A DNA stretch of 49,369 nt from Nitratireductor sp. Its GTDB lineage: Bacteria > Pseudomonadota > Alphaproteobacteria > Rhizobiales > Rhizobiaceae. The notes below the pieces were generated by a model that did no database searches, had not been told where the DNA came from, and saw only the letters and a list, made by a program, of their open reading frames with translations. The stretch covers positions 1-49,369 of the forward strand of contig JAFMHL010000033.1 of the NCBI GenBank assembly GCA_017854535.1, written 5' to 3'. Below, one piece after another: positions 1-8,920 of the stretch (the stretch's first letter is position 1; each line of letters begins with the position of its first letter). Position numbers and translations under genes: made by a program.

Positions 1-148
1 CAAAGTCTCTAACGGCTCAGGTAATAGTCTGTGACAATTTATATGACGACGGACATTCTGTAAGAACCGATAGTCCAGCGTAAATTTTGGAAATTTTGTC
101 TTCAGTTATCTCTGGTCTGAACTTGGTAAGAACAATGTGTCGGATCAT
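1..148 (-). pseudogene. Dabb (stress-responsive A/B barrel) gene, 5' part, frame-disrupted and cut by window edge
   Basis: Reading leftwards from an ATG at 148-146, the first 31 codons encode a start typical of small Dabb-domain proteins (MIRHIVLTKF, then a KIYAGL segment). This frame meets TGA at 19-17 after 43 codons. A frame shifted by one base stays open to the window edge and carries a stretch (RLLPEPLE) resembling the conserved R-S-x-S-P-E-x-x-E segment that should follow. The simplest reading is a gene broken by an indel around positions 40-60, or a sequencing error there. The family are small dimeric alpha-beta barrel proteins, often of unknown role. The ribosome site is weak (AGAAAG). 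The rest of the gene lies outside the window. Confidence 0.45.
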
Positions 149-600
149 TTTTTCTTTCTTATATTAGTAGCCTGATTTTCTAGGTTAATTTGGAATGCTC
201 CATGCAGGAGACTGCGAAAGCGTTGCAAAGATATCAAAATCCTTTTTATAATTTGGCTTTGGGTTATCTATCATGTTTTTGCCCTATCGCCGCCCAATTC
301 TATTCACTTTTGAAAGCACCATTTCACATAATTCGCGAAGCGAAATATGGTTCGATTTCTCAATAGAATACTTGGCGGCAGTCGTTTCAACGAAACGACG
401 AGAGCCTTTGCAGTTCGAAGTTTCATCTTCAAAGCGCATCATTTTCCAATATTCGTAACAAAGATCCGAAGGTATTGGACTTCCGAGCGCCAATTTGCAC
501 GAATTTGACTAATTATTGAGCATGATCAGTAAATAGGGCGGCCTGCAGCCCATCTAAAGTATAATGGCGAAACTACGAAAACCCATGTTTACTCCCCAAA
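149..600. other. Intergenic stretch without a recognisable gene
   Basis: Two overlapping short open frames on opposite strands (273-458 plus, 284-493 minus with a TTG start) fill part of this stretch. Neither encodes a domain I recognise or has a convincing ribosome site. Candidate promoter elements for the downstream operon are a TTGACT hexamer at 505-510 and a TATAAT hexamer at 560-565, but they are too far apart to be one sigma-70 promoter. I see no RNA gene here. Confidence 0.4.
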
Positions 601-641
601 GCTAATTTTGATTAGCCTAACAGCAATTCAGGGAGAATTGC
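601..641 (+). promoter_or_regulatory. Two adjacent perfect inverted repeats before the first importer operon
   Basis: GCTAAT-tttg-ATTAGC (601-616) is followed seven bases later by GCAATTC-aggga-GAATTGC (623-641). Both are perfect, with 6- and 7-base arms. They end 27 bases before the ATG at 668, just ahead of the GGGAGGA ribosome site. They could be operators for a dimeric repressor or hairpins in the mRNA leader. No regulator gene is adjacent, so the binding protein is unknown. Confidence 0.4.
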
Positions 642-667
642 GTACGAAATCCTTGGGAGGAATATAA

Positions 668-2017
668 ATGTCCAAACTCATTTTTAACCGCCGTGGTCTT
701 ATCAAGTCCACTGCTGCCGTTGGCGCTGGTCTTGCCATGCCAACTATTTTCAGCCGCAATGCGTGGGCTTATACAAACGAGCCAAAAGGCGACACTGTTA
801 CGCTTGGCTTCAACGTGCCGCAAACAGGTCCATATGCAGATGAAGGTGCTGACGAGTTGTTGGCGCAAAAGCTTGCTGTTGAGCATCTTAATGGTGAAGG
901 CGATGGCGGTTGCTTGAACACATTCACGTCAAAAGCGCTAAAAGGTAACGGTATCCTTGGCAAGAAAGTTGCCTATGTAACCGGTGATACTCAGACAAAG
1001 TCTGATGCAGCGCGCGCTTCTGCCAAATCTATGATCGAAAAAGACGGCGCTGTCATGATCAATGGTGGTTCATCTTCCGGTGTGGCTGTGGCTGTTCAGG
1101 GCTTGTGCCAAGAAGCTGGTGTGATCTTCATGGCTGGTTTGACCCACGCCAATGACACAACCGGTAAAGACCGTAAAGCAAATGGTTTCCGTCACTTCTT
1201 CAACGCGTATATGTCTGCAGCTGCTTTGGCTCCAGTGTTGGAAAAAGAAATGGGTTCAGATCGCCGTGCTTACCACCTGACAGCTGACTATAACTGGGGT
1301 TGGACACAGCAGGAATCAATTGCTGCTTCAACTGAGGCTATGGGCTGGGAAACAGTGAACAACGTTCTGACACCACTGGCTTCAACCGACTTCTCATCAT
1401 ATATCACACCAGTTCTTAACTCTGGTGCTGACGTTCTGGTTCTTAACCACTACGGCGGCAACATGGTGAACTCACTTTCAAACGCTATTCAGTTTGATCT
1501 GCTAAACAAGCAGGTAAATGGCAAAGACTTCAAAATTGTTGTTCCGCTATATTCTGAGTTGATGGCAGCTGGTGCTGGCGACAACATCAAAGGCGTGCTT
1601 GGTTCAATGAACTATAACTGGCAGCTCGACAATGAAGGCTCGAAGCAATTCGTTAAATCCTTCGGCGAGAAGTATGGCAAGCCACCTTCAAACTCTGCAC
1701 AGACTTGCTACGCGCAGGTTCTCCTATATGCAGATGCTTGTGAGCGTGCTGGTACCTTCAATCCTTGTGGTGTTGTTGAAGCGCTTGAAGGCTTTGATTT
1801 CGACGGTCTTGGCAACGGTAAAACATCCTACCGCAAAGAAGATCACCAGTGCTTCAAAGATGTTCTGGTTGTGCGCGGCGCGGAAAACCCGACAACAGCT
1901 TATGACACATTGGAAATCGTTGAGATTACGCCAACTGAGCAAGTTACCTATGCGCCAGATCACCCACTATTTGGTGGACCTGAAGCAACATTGGGTACTT
2001 GTAACTCAGGTGCATAA
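668..2017 (+). CDS. HAAT-family ABC transporter substrate-binding protein, probable Tat export (set 1)
   Basis: This is a periplasmic receptor of the leucine/amide-binding (LivK-like, type I fold) family, 449 residues. The N-terminus has a twin arginine at residues 8-9 (FNRRGLIK), a hydrophobic stretch and an AWA cleavage site near residue 34, which suggests Tat rather than Sec export. The mature protein begins with a ligand-binding segment typical of the family (TLGFNVPQTGPYADEG). The ATG at 668 follows GGGAGGA at 8-base spacing. It is the first gene of a set with two permeases and two ATPases, so it should deliver ligand to that importer. Ligands in this family include branched-chain amino acids, amides, urea and aromatic or aliphatic acids; nothing here decides among them. 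Confidence 0.9.
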   Translation: MSKLIFNRRGLIKSTAAVGAGLAMPTIFSRNAWAYTNEPKGDTVTLGFNVPQTGPYADEGADELLAQKLAVEHLNGEGDGGCLNTFTSKALKGNGILGKKVAYVTGDTQTKSDAARASAKSMIEKDGAVMINGGSSSGVAVAVQGLCQEAGVIFMAGLTHANDTTGKDRKANGFRHFFNAYMSAAALAPVLEKEMGSDRRAYHLTADYNWGWTQQESIAASTEAMGWETVNNVLTPLASTDFSSYITPVLNSGADVLVLNHYGGNMVNSLSNAIQFDLLNKQVNGKDFKIVVPLYSELMAAGAGDNIKGVLGSMNYNWQLDNEGSKQFVKSFGEKYGKPPSNSAQTCYAQVLLYADACERAGTFNPCGVVEALEGFDFDGLGNGKTSYRKEDHQCFKDVLVVRGAENPTTAYDTLEIVEITPTEQVTYAPDHPLFGGPEATLGTCNSGA

Positions 2018-2034
2018 TTAATTGCGAATGCTCT

Positions 2035-2066
2035 GACGGGGAGGCTAATCAGCCTTCCCGTCTTTT
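2035..2066 (+). terminator. Stem-loop with short U-run between binding protein and permease
   Basis: GACGGGGAGGCT pairs with AGCCTTCCCGTC across the loop AATC, with one G-U pair, followed by TTTT. It lies 17 bases after the binding-protein stop and about 40 bases before the permease ATG. It probably acts as a partial terminator or mRNA-stabilising hairpin that gives more receptor than membrane subunits. Confidence 0.7.
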
Positions 2067-2109
2067 CAAAAAAAATCGGCATTAGAAATCCAAACCGTCA
2101 AGGTGGGAC

Positions 2110-3132
2110 ATGGACGCGTTTATTCTCCAAATTCTCAATGGTCTCGACAAAGGCTCTGCTTACGCATTGATCGCCTTAGGCCTGACCCTTATCTTCGGAA
2201 CGCTCGGCGTGGTGAATTTCGCCCACGGCGCTTTGTTCATGATCGGCGCTTTTGTTGCAGTTACCATGCAAAAAGTGTTGAATTTATCAACTGAATTGGT
2301 TGATCCAACCAAGAAGGATTTCCTTGGAAATCCTCTGATGGTGAAAACGCCATATGTTGAAAACTGGTTTGGCGAGAGTGCTGGCCAATTTATCATCAAT
2401 TGGTCTGTCCCCTTATCAATCCTCGCTGCAATTCCAATTATGCTGGCAATTGGCTTTATAATGGAACGCGGGTTGATCCGACACTTTTACAAGCGCCCTC
2501 ATGCGGACCAAATCCTCGTAACCTTTGGTCTTGCCATTGTTTTGCAAGAGATTGTAAAAGCATTTTTTGGCGCAAATCCGATTCAAACACCTGCACCTGA
2601 CGCATTGAATGGTGTGGTAAATATGGGTGCTTGGCTAAACATGTCCCTTAGCTATCCGTTATGGCGGATCGTCTATTTCTGTTTTGCAGCAATTATCATC
2701 TTTGGTGTTTTTGCCTTCCTGCAATTCACGACATTCGGGATGGTTGTACGAGCAGGTATGGCTGATCGGGAAACAGTTGGTTTGCTCGGTATCAATATCG
2801 ATAAGCGCTTTACAATCATGTTTGCTATAGCAGCTTCAGTCGCAGGTCTTGCCGGCGTGATGTACGCCCCGATTAACCCGCCGAATTATCACTGGGGCAT
2901 GGACTTCCTCGTTCTCAGCTTCGTTGTTGTTGTTGTTGGCGGTATGGGTTCACTGCCAGGTGCGGTTTTAGCCGGTTTCCTTCTTGGTATTTTAGAAAGC
3001 TTTGCCTCTACTACTTGGGCAACCACGACAATTCCAGGCATCAACCAGATTATCATTTATTTAGTGGCGATCATCATCTTGCTTACCCGCCCAAGAGGGC
3101 TAATGGGACGCAAGGGCGTCATGGAGGAATAG
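2110..3132 (+). CDS. LivH-type ABC transporter permease (set 1)
   Basis: This is an inner-membrane permease subunit of a HAAT-type importer, 340 residues. The LivH signature near the N-terminus is clear ([18 protein letters not shown]), as is the conserved C-terminal [17 protein letters not shown] segment that contacts the ATPases. About eight hydrophobic segments are visible. It is longer than the usual 290-300 residues because of a polar loop around residues 60-90 ([14 protein letters not shown]) facing one side of the membrane. The ATG at 2110 follows AGGTGG. The stop is four bases from the ATG of its LivM-type partner, so the two are surely co-translated. Confidence 0.93.
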   Translation: MDAFILQILNGLDKGSAYALIALGLTLIFGTLGVVNFAHGALFMIGAFVAVTMQKVLNLSTELVDPTKKDFLGNPLMVKTPYVENWFGESAGQFIINWSVPLSILAAIPIMLAIGFIMERGLIRHFYKRPHADQILVTFGLAIVLQEIVKAFFGANPIQTPAPDALNGVVNMGAWLNMSLSYPLWRIVYFCFAAIIIFGVFAFLQFTTFGMVVRAGMADRETVGLLGINIDKRFTIMFAIAASVAGLAGVMYAPINPPNYHWGMDFLVLSFVVVVVGGMGSLPGAVLAGFLLGILESFASTTWATTTIPGINQIIIYLVAIIILLTRPRGLMGRKGVMEE

Positions 3133-3136
3133 TGCT

Positions 3137-4336
3137 ATGCTCAAACTAGATAAAAAGGATACAACATTATTCCTTGTTGTAATCGCCATGACCTTATTGG
3201 CACCCTTCATCATGAATCCGTTTCCTACGGATTCTGGCTTGGCTCAGTTCAATGCGGGTTATCCTGATTTGATGCAGCGCTTTGCCATCTTCGGAATTTT
3301 TGCCATTGGCTTCAATATCCTGTTTGGCTTGACTGGGTATTTATCGTTTGGACATGCAGCCTTTTTGGGTGTCGGTTCGTACGCTGCGGTTTGGATGTTC
3401 AAGTTATTGAGTTTCAATATTCTTCCGGCAATTTTCCTTGCGGTTTTGGTAGCGGCAATTTTTTCTCTGGCAATTGGTTTTGTTTGCCTGCGAAGATCAG
3501 GGATCTATTTCTCTATCCTTACCTTGGCTTTTGCTCAGATGAGCTTTGCAATGGCTTATTCAGTCCTGTCCAATCCAAGTTTCAACCTGACCAACGGTGA
3601 AACTGGCTTGCAGGTTTATGCTGATGACCCACAAATTCTGAAAGGATCCGGGCCAGATGCGACCCATCTGTTCGGATTGGAAATGCGAAACACCTTTACC
3701 CTTGATGTGGGTGCTTGGGCGTTCCAGTTTAACCTTGGTTTTTATATTTGCGCAATGTTCCTTATCCTGGCATTTTACATCTCATTGCGAATTTTCCGCT
3801 CACCGTTTGGTCTGATCCTAAGAGCAATTAAAACCAACCAAACCCGTTTGAACTTCACAGGTACGAATTCCCGTCCTTATACTCTTGCAGCGTTTGTTAT
3901 CTCTGGAATGTATGCGGGGCTTGCCGGCGGACTTATGGCGGCTATGGATCCACTAGCGGGTGCAGAGCGGATGCAATGGACAGCCTCAGGTGAAGTTGTC
4001 TTAATGACCATTCTTGGCGGAGCCGGCACCTTGCTCGGACCTATCTTGGGTGCAGGGTTTATCAAGTATTTTGAGAATATTTTTTCAAAGATCAACGACA
4101 GCGTATTGCAAAGCTGGTTTTCGTTCATGCCAGATGGATTGTCAGACTTCTTCGTATCGATAGTTCATCCCTTTGTCGGCAAAGGATGGCATCTAACGCT
4201 TGGACTATTGTTCATGTTGGTCGTCACTTTCTTGCCCGGCGGACTGGTCGAAGGCGGTCAGAAAATATGGAGCCGTTTGCGCAACAAAGACAAAGATGGT
4301 GGAGCAAAATCCACTGCTACCACACCTGCAGAATAA
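3137..4336 (+). CDS. LivM-type ABC transporter permease (set 1)
   Basis: This is the second membrane permease of set 1, 399 residues. The LivM-type signature [19 protein letters not shown] and the C-terminal [15 protein letters not shown] coupling segment are present. It is longer than many LivM proteins, with an extra periplasmic-type loop around residues 145-185 and a highly charged C-terminal tail (KNKDKDGG) rich in Lys and Asp. The start ATG at 3137 follows the GGAGGAA at the end of the upstream permease. The ATPase gene follows after 12 bases. It is expected to form a heterodimeric channel with the LivH partner. Confidence 0.93.
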   Translation: MLKLDKKDTTLFLVVIAMTLLAPFIMNPFPTDSGLAQFNAGYPDLMQRFAIFGIFAIGFNILFGLTGYLSFGHAAFLGVGSYAAVWMFKLLSFNILPAIFLAVLVAAIFSLAIGFVCLRRSGIYFSILTLAFAQMSFAMAYSVLSNPSFNLTNGETGLQVYADDPQILKGSGPDATHLFGLEMRNTFTLDVGAWAFQFNLGFYICAMFLILAFYISLRIFRSPFGLILRAIKTNQTRLNFTGTNSRPYTLAAFVISGMYAGLAGGLMAAMDPLAGAERMQWTASGEVVLMTILGGAGTLLGPILGAGFIKYFENIFSKINDSVLQSWFSFMPDGLSDFFVSIVHPFVGKGWHLTLGLLFMLVVTFLPGGLVEGGQKIWSRLRNKDKDGGAKSTATTPAE

Positions 4337-4348
4337 GGAGCGATACGG

Positions 4349-5107
4349 ATGGGTATTCTTGAAATCAAGGATGTCAACAAACGCTTCGGCGGATTGCAGG
4401 CATTAAGCAATGTGAATCTAAGTGTAAAAGAGGGAACTATTCACGCCATTATCGGTCCAAATGGCGCGGGTAAATCCACCTTGCTCAACTGCCTTATTGG
4501 TAAACTGATTCCAGACACTGGGACCGTCACATTTGAAGGCCAATCGGTTCTTGGGCGCAAGCCCCATGAGATCAACCAAATGGGGATTTCGAGAGTTTTT
4601 CAAACGCCTGAAATATTCACAGATTTGACTGTTTTTGAAAACGTAATGATCCCTTGCTTGGCTAAACGCGATGGTGCTTTTCAATTAAATGCCTTCAAGC
4701 CGGTGCTTGGCGAAACAGATATCATTGAAAAAGCTGAGCAAATGCTGATCGATTTGAAAATGATTGATAAGCGCCATGAAATTGCCTCTTCCATGTCCCG
4801 CGGGGATAAGCGGCGATTGGAAATGGCGATGTGCCTTGCTCAAGATCCAAAGCTTCTTTTGCTTGACGAGCCGACCGCCGGTATGGCCCGCGCTGATACC
4901 AATAACACAATTGAACTTTTGAAAGAGATTCAGGAAAAGCGCGGCCTGACAATGGCAATCATCGAGCATGATATGCATGTGGTTTTCTCCTTGGCAGAAC
5001 GCATTACGGTGTTGGCTCAAGGTACACCAATTGTCGAAGACGCTCCTGAAAACATTAAAGGCAATAAAAAAGTGCAAGAAGCCTATCTGGGAGGGGCGCA
5101 CGAATGA
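4349..5107 (+). CDS. LivG-type ABC transporter ATP-binding protein (set 1)
   Basis: This is a cytoplasmic ATPase subunit of 252 residues. Walker A is GPNGAGKS at residues 36-43 and Walker B LLLLDEP at 169-175. The ABC signature is degenerate, MSRGDKRRLE around 149-158, where LivG-family proteins usually have an S-x-G-[DLQ] pattern (LSYGDQRRLE); the Gly is shifted by a SRG start. The H-loop is IIEHDMHVV. The ribosome site AAGGAG lies nine bases before the ATG. The last four bases overlap the next ATPase gene (ATGA), so the two ATPases are translationally coupled and likely form a heterodimer. Confidence 0.93.
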   Translation: MGILEIKDVNKRFGGLQALSNVNLSVKEGTIHAIIGPNGAGKSTLLNCLIGKLIPDTGTVTFEGQSVLGRKPHEINQMGISRVFQTPEIFTDLTVFENVMIPCLAKRDGAFQLNAFKPVLGETDIIEKAEQMLIDLKMIDKRHEIASSMSRGDKRRLEMAMCLAQDPKLLLLDEPTAGMARADTNNTIELLKEIQEKRGLTMAIIEHDMHVVFSLAERITVLAQGTPIVEDAPENIKGNKKVQEAYLGGAHE

Positions 5108-5856
5108 GCAACTTTACACAGACCAAGAATCCGAATGTTGCGGCAACTGCACCAGTGTTCTTTTCCGCTTGGGATCTTCATGCCTATTATGGCGAGAGCT
5201 ATATCGTTCAGGGTGTGAACCTGAATATCCACGAAGGCGAGATTTTGGCATTGCTAGGCAGGAACGGCGCTGGCAAAACCTCGACATTGCGGGCAATCGC
5301 TCGTTTGGACAATCCGGCCTTGCGCAAAGGTGAGATCTGGTTGGACCATCAACCCTTGCACACGATGGCAAGCCATGAGGCTTCGAAGGCTGGCGTTGCA
5401 TTGGTGCCCGAGGATCGTCGGATCATCCAGGGGCTGACCGTTGAAGAGAACATTCAATTGGCTCAAATCGAAAAGCCGATTGGTTGGTCATTGGAGCGCA
5501 TCTACGAATTGTTTCCCCGTCTTGGTGAACGCCGCAAACAGGAGGGTACAACACTTTCTGGCGGAGAGCAGCAAATGCTGGCGATTGGGCGCGCATTGGC
5601 TCGTGATATCAAGCTTCTATTGCTTGACGAGCCTTATGAAGGTCTTGCGCCTGTTATCGTTCATGAGATTGAAAAAACGCTTCAGTTGATTCGCGAGCAG
5701 GGCATTACAACGATTATCGTTGAGCAAAATGCGGTAGCCGCATTGAAATTGGCCGATCGTGCAGTAATTCTTGATACGGGAACTGTTGTGTATGACGGTT
5801 TGGCAAAAGACGTTTTGGATGACGAAAAACTGCGTCACGAATATTTGGCTATCTAA
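5104..5856 (+). CDS. LivF-type ABC transporter ATP-binding protein (set 1)
   Basis: This is the second ATPase of set 1, 250 residues. Walker A GRNGAGKTS is at 52-60, a canonical signature LSGGEQQ at 151-157 and Walker B LLLLDEP at 171-177. The LivF-specific segment VALVPEDRRIIQGLTVEEN is present. An unusual N-terminal extension of about 20 polar residues precedes the first ABC strand. The gene starts inside the upstream stop (ATGA overlap) and is the last gene of set 1; a strong terminator follows 30 bases downstream. Confidence 0.93.
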   Translation: MSNFTQTKNPNVAATAPVFFSAWDLHAYYGESYIVQGVNLNIHEGEILALLGRNGAGKTSTLRAIARLDNPALRKGEIWLDHQPLHTMASHEASKAGVALVPEDRRIIQGLTVEENIQLAQIEKPIGWSLERIYELFPRLGERRKQEGTTLSGGEQQMLAIGRALARDIKLLLLDEPYEGLAPVIVHEIEKTLQLIREQGITTIIVEQNAVAALKLADRAVILDTGTVVYDGLAKDVLDDEKLRHEYLAI

Positions 5857-5885
5857 CCTAGTTCTTATCTTTTGCACTCGACTTG

Positions 5886-5914
5886 AAAGCTGACCTCATT
5901 TGGGTCAGCTTTTT
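5886..5914 (+). terminator. Rho-independent terminator of set 1
   Basis: AAAGCTGACC (5886-5895) pairs perfectly with GGTCAGCTTT (5903-5912) around a seven-base loop and runs into TTTTT. It closes the first importer operon. The following 250 bases before the next permease hold no gene I can support, so set 2 probably has its own promoter there. Confidence 0.9.
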
Positions 5915-6166
5915 GCTTTGAATTCGAGGTCAAACCCCAAGATGTTTCTTTCCGTTTGGGCAATGAAGGTCTCGCCATCCAATTAACGCATTTACTTTTT
6001 CCTTTGAAAAAACATCATTTTATAGTGGTTAACCGATAAACTTAGTGTTTAAATCCCAATGAGGAATTAACGCTGAATCTGATATTGATCTTCTGAAAGG
6101 GCTGTCGATCTGCCCGATCTGCGGAAATCTCATTGAATTCAGTAAGCCATTTTGGGAGGAATGGAT

Positions 6167-7042
6167 TTGGCCGATTTGCAATTGATCATGAGTGGTCTGG
6201 CTAATGGATGTATCTATGGCCTGATAGCTCTTGGCTTTGTTCTAATCTATAAAGCGACCGAAGCGGTAAACTTTGCCCAGGGCGACATGATGATGCTTGG
6301 AGCATTCATCGCACTTGGTTTTACAAACTCAGATCGTATGGATTTGCCCTTTTGGCTCGCTGTTCCCATGTCGATCTTGCTGATGGGCTGCTTCGGCTAT
6401 TTGTTGGATCGTATTATTATTCGTCGCATGTTTGGCCAAAGCCAAGTCTCGGTGGTTATTCTGACGATTGCCCTTGGGTTTGTGTTGCGCTTTGCAGCAG
6501 GAACCATTTGGGGTCACGAGCCTCAGTCTTTGGAATCGCCCTTTGCTGGTCGCGATGTCAGTTTTGGTGGGGTTGTCCTAGGGCTCGACGAAGTCGTCGT
6601 CATATTCACCACGGTTCTGCTTACCATTGGATTTTATTTCTTCTTCAACAATACCAAATTGGGCGTTGCCATGCAGGCCTCGTCGCAAAACCAATTGGCC
6701 GCCTATTATATGGGTATCCCTGTAAAACGTATCCAGTCTCTTATTTGGGCGGTATCGGGCATGATGGCAGCCATTGCCGGCATCTTGTTCGCTTCAAAAG
6801 GGTCGATTGATCCAGGTGTTGGATTGGTTGGCATCAAAGCCTTTGCGGCGGCTGTCATTGGCGGCATGGGCAGTCTGCCTGGTGCATTGCTTGGCGGGAT
6901 CATTATTGGTCTGGTTGAACCATTTGCAGCTCGCTACGTAGCAGCAGGCTATTCTCAGGTAGCACCGTATTTGTTGTTGTTCCTGGTGCTTGTCTTCCGA
7001 CCTCACGGAATATTGGCTCAAATCCATCGCAAGAAGGTGTAA
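6167..7042 (+). CDS. LivH-type ABC transporter permease (set 2)
   Basis: This is a membrane permease of about 291 residues, the normal LivH length. The N-terminal GLIALGFVLIYKATEAVNFAQ and C-terminal [17 protein letters not shown] signatures are intact. The start needs care. GGGAGGA at 6154-6160 runs directly into an ATG at 6161, too close for use, while the in-frame TTG at 6167 lies seven bases after GGAGG, so I chose TTG. The next gene starts one base after its stop. It heads the second importer set, whose binding protein lies at the far end of the operon, after an acyl-CoA synthetase. Confidence 0.9.
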   Translation: MADLQLIMSGLANGCIYGLIALGFVLIYKATEAVNFAQGDMMMLGAFIALGFTNSDRMDLPFWLAVPMSILLMGCFGYLLDRIIIRRMFGQSQVSVVILTIALGFVLRFAAGTIWGHEPQSLESPFAGRDVSFGGVVLGLDEVVVIFTTVLLTIGFYFFFNNTKLGVAMQASSQNQLAAYYMGIPVKRIQSLIWAVSGMMAAIAGILFASKGSIDPGVGLVGIKAFAAAVIGGMGSLPGALLGGIIIGLVEPFAARYVAAGYSQVAPYLLLFLVLVFRPHGILAQIHRKKV

Positions 7043-7043
7043 T

Positions 7044-8144
7044 ATGCGGATATTATTTAAGACTTCTTATGATGACGACATCAATCTGTTTAAGCACAAC
7101 CATCACAGGTTCTGGTACATATTGCTTTTCGTTGCTTTGCTTTGTCTGCCATTCCTGATCAGTGACTATATGGTCGGAGAGTTCACCAACGTGTTGATCT
7201 GGGCTTTGGCTGGTATGGGCTTGATGATCTTGGTCGGCCAAACAGGACAGGCTTCTTTGGGGCATGCCGCGTTTCTCGCGATTGGATGTTATTCGAACGT
7301 AATCCTGCAAAGCAATTTCGGTCTGCCTTTCGTGATTTCATTTCCTTTGGCCGGGTTAATTTCTGGTCTGGCTGGTGTGCTATTAGCGATCCCGACAACG
7401 CGCTTGCACGGCATATATCTAGCGATTGCCACCCTTGCAGCGTCCATTATCATTGAAGACATTATTGTTTTGGCGGAGCCGATTACCGGAGGCGTTAGCG
7501 GTCTTTACGCCCCCGACATCAATCTGTTTGGCTATTCGATTAATCGTTATGTGGATCCGTCTGCTTTCTACTGGCTTACTCTAGGCGTGGTTTTGATCAT
7601 TGTATTGTTTTACAAAAACCTTTTGCGCTCCCCTCTTGGAAGAGCATTCGCAGCGGTTCGCGATTCTGAGATTTCTGCGCAGGCGATGGGCATCAATGTA
7701 GCGCGCACCAAAGCGGTCTCCTTCGGGATATCAACTGCGATTACCGGCCTGGCAGGCGCTTTGATGGGCCATTTCGCTGGTATCTTCACCAATGAAACGT
7801 TCAATGTGATCATATCCATCACGTTACTCTTGATGATCGTTGTTGGAGGGGTTGGCTCAATACATGGTGCATTTTTCGGCGCAATCATTGTGGCCTTCCT
7901 CCCTCAGTTGTTGTCCTTCTTCAGAGATTGGATAGGCAATACATTCGAACTTGGCTCGATTGTTATTCCGGGCCTAGAGTCAGCGGTATTTGGATGTATT
8001 CTAATTTTCTTCATTCTGTTTGAGCCAATGGGAATTTACGGGATGTGGCTAAAACTTAGAACTTGGTTTGAGCTATTTCCATTTTATCGCCGCGACATGT
8101 TCCGTCGCCAGAAATCTTACTTGAAAACGGAGCGGATGCGTTGA
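7044..8144 (+). CDS. LivM-type ABC transporter permease (set 2)
   Basis: This is the second permease of set 2, 366 residues from the ATG at 7044. That ATG follows AAGAAGG and sits one base after the upstream stop; a longer in-frame start at 6990 lies inside the upstream gene and is not needed. The LivM signature (GLMILVGQTGQASLGHAAF), the TTRLHGIYLAIATLAA segment and the C-terminal GGVGSIHGAFFGAI coupling region are present. A charged cytoplasmic tail of about 40 residues ends the protein. The stop overlaps the TTG start of the next gene. Confidence 0.92.
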   Translation: MRILFKTSYDDDINLFKHNHHRFWYILLFVALLCLPFLISDYMVGEFTNVLIWALAGMGLMILVGQTGQASLGHAAFLAIGCYSNVILQSNFGLPFVISFPLAGLISGLAGVLLAIPTTRLHGIYLAIATLAASIIIEDIIVLAEPITGGVSGLYAPDINLFGYSINRYVDPSAFYWLTLGVVLIIVLFYKNLLRSPLGRAFAAVRDSEISAQAMGINVARTKAVSFGISTAITGLAGALMGHFAGIFTNETFNVIISITLLLMIVVGGVGSIHGAFFGAIIVAFLPQLLSFFRDWIGNTFELGSIVIPGLESAVFGCILIFFILFEPMGIYGMWLKLRTWFELFPFYRRDMFRRQKSYLKTERMR

Positions 8145-8920
8145 GTTTACTCGAAGTCAAAAACGTAACTCTGAAATTTGGCGGCGTTATTGCGGTCAAC
8201 GATGTCTCCTTCAATGTTGAGGAAGGCGAGGTGTTTGCCCTGGTAGGTCCTAATGGCGCAGGCAAGTCGACCTTGTTTAATCTGATCTCCAGATTTTATG
8301 ATCCTTTTGAAGGCGATATTATTTTTGATGGCGAAAGCCTTTTGAAGCATCCGCCTCATGACATTGCTAATTTAGGTATTGCGCGGACCTTCCAGAATAT
8401 CGAGCTGTTTGAGCAGGCCACTGTATTGCAAAATCTGCTGGTCGGGCGTCATCGCTTCCGCAAAACCAATATGTTTTCAGAACTTATGTTTTTGCCATCG
8501 GTTAAAAAGAAAGAACTGGAAAATCGTGCTGAAGTAGAAAAGGTTATCGATTTTCTCGATCTACATCCCTACCGCGATAAATATATTGCAGGCTTGCCCT
8601 ATGGTGTTCGTAAAGTCGTGGAGATGGGGCGTGCGCTTGCCATCAATCCCAAACTGCTTTTGTTAGATGAGCCGGCTTCTGGTCTTTCGACGGAAGAAAC
8701 ACAGGATGTTGCATTCTGGGTTGAAGATATGAAAAAGCAGATGGGTATTACCATATTGATGGTTGAGCATGACATGCATCTCGTCGCATCTGTTTCAGAT
8801 AGGGTTCTAGCTCTTTCAGATGGTAAAATGCTTGCAATGGGTACGCCGTCAGAAGTGCAAAATCATCCGGCAGTGATTGAGGCTTATATTGGTGCAAGCG
8901 ATGATGAGGCGGTAGCATGA
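8141..8920 (+). CDS. LivG-type ABC transporter ATP-binding protein (set 2)
   Basis: This is an ATPase subunit of 259 residues. Walker A GPNGAGKS is at 36-43, the LivG-type signature LPYGVRKVVE at 152-161, Walker B LLLLDEP at 172-178 and the H-loop MVEHDMHLV follows. The start is TTG at 8141, overlapping the permease TGA, with GGAG eight bases upstream; no in-frame ATG precedes the first ABC strand. Its end overlaps the next ATPase by four bases (ATGA). The insertion between Q-loop and signature (about residues 108-135, Lys/Glu rich) is usual for LivG. Confidence 0.92.
   Translation: MSLLEVKNVTLKFGGVIAVNDVSFNVEEGEVFALVGPNGAGKSTLFNLISRFYDPFEGDIIFDGESLLKHPPHDIANLGIARTFQNIELFEQATVLQNLLVGRHRFRKTNMFSELMFLPSVKKKELENRAEVEKVIDFLDLHPYRDKYIAGLPYGVRKVVEMGRALAINPKLLLLDEPASGLSTEETQDVAFWVEDMKKQMGITILMVEHDMHLVASVSDRVLALSDGKMLAMGTPSEVQNHPAVIEAYIGASDDEAVA

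Noticed and set aside
3-83. Plus-strand open frame at the left edge that looks like the end of a gene
   Set aside because: It is antisense to the better-supported Dabb-type coding stretch and shows no recognisable family.
284-493. 69-codon minus-strand frame in the left intergenic region
   Set aside because: TTG start, no convincing ribosome site, no recognisable domain, and overlapped by an equally long frame on the other strand.
6074-6185. Open frame with CPICG and WPIC motifs resembling a tiny zinc-ribbon protein before the set 2 permease
   Set aside because: It has no ATG, GTG or TTG start in frame, is preceded by TGA, and its second half simply overlaps the permease start in another frame.
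6990-7043. Longer N-terminus for the set 2 LivM permease
   Set aside because: It lies wholly inside the upstream permease gene, and the ATG at 7044 has a good ribosome site.
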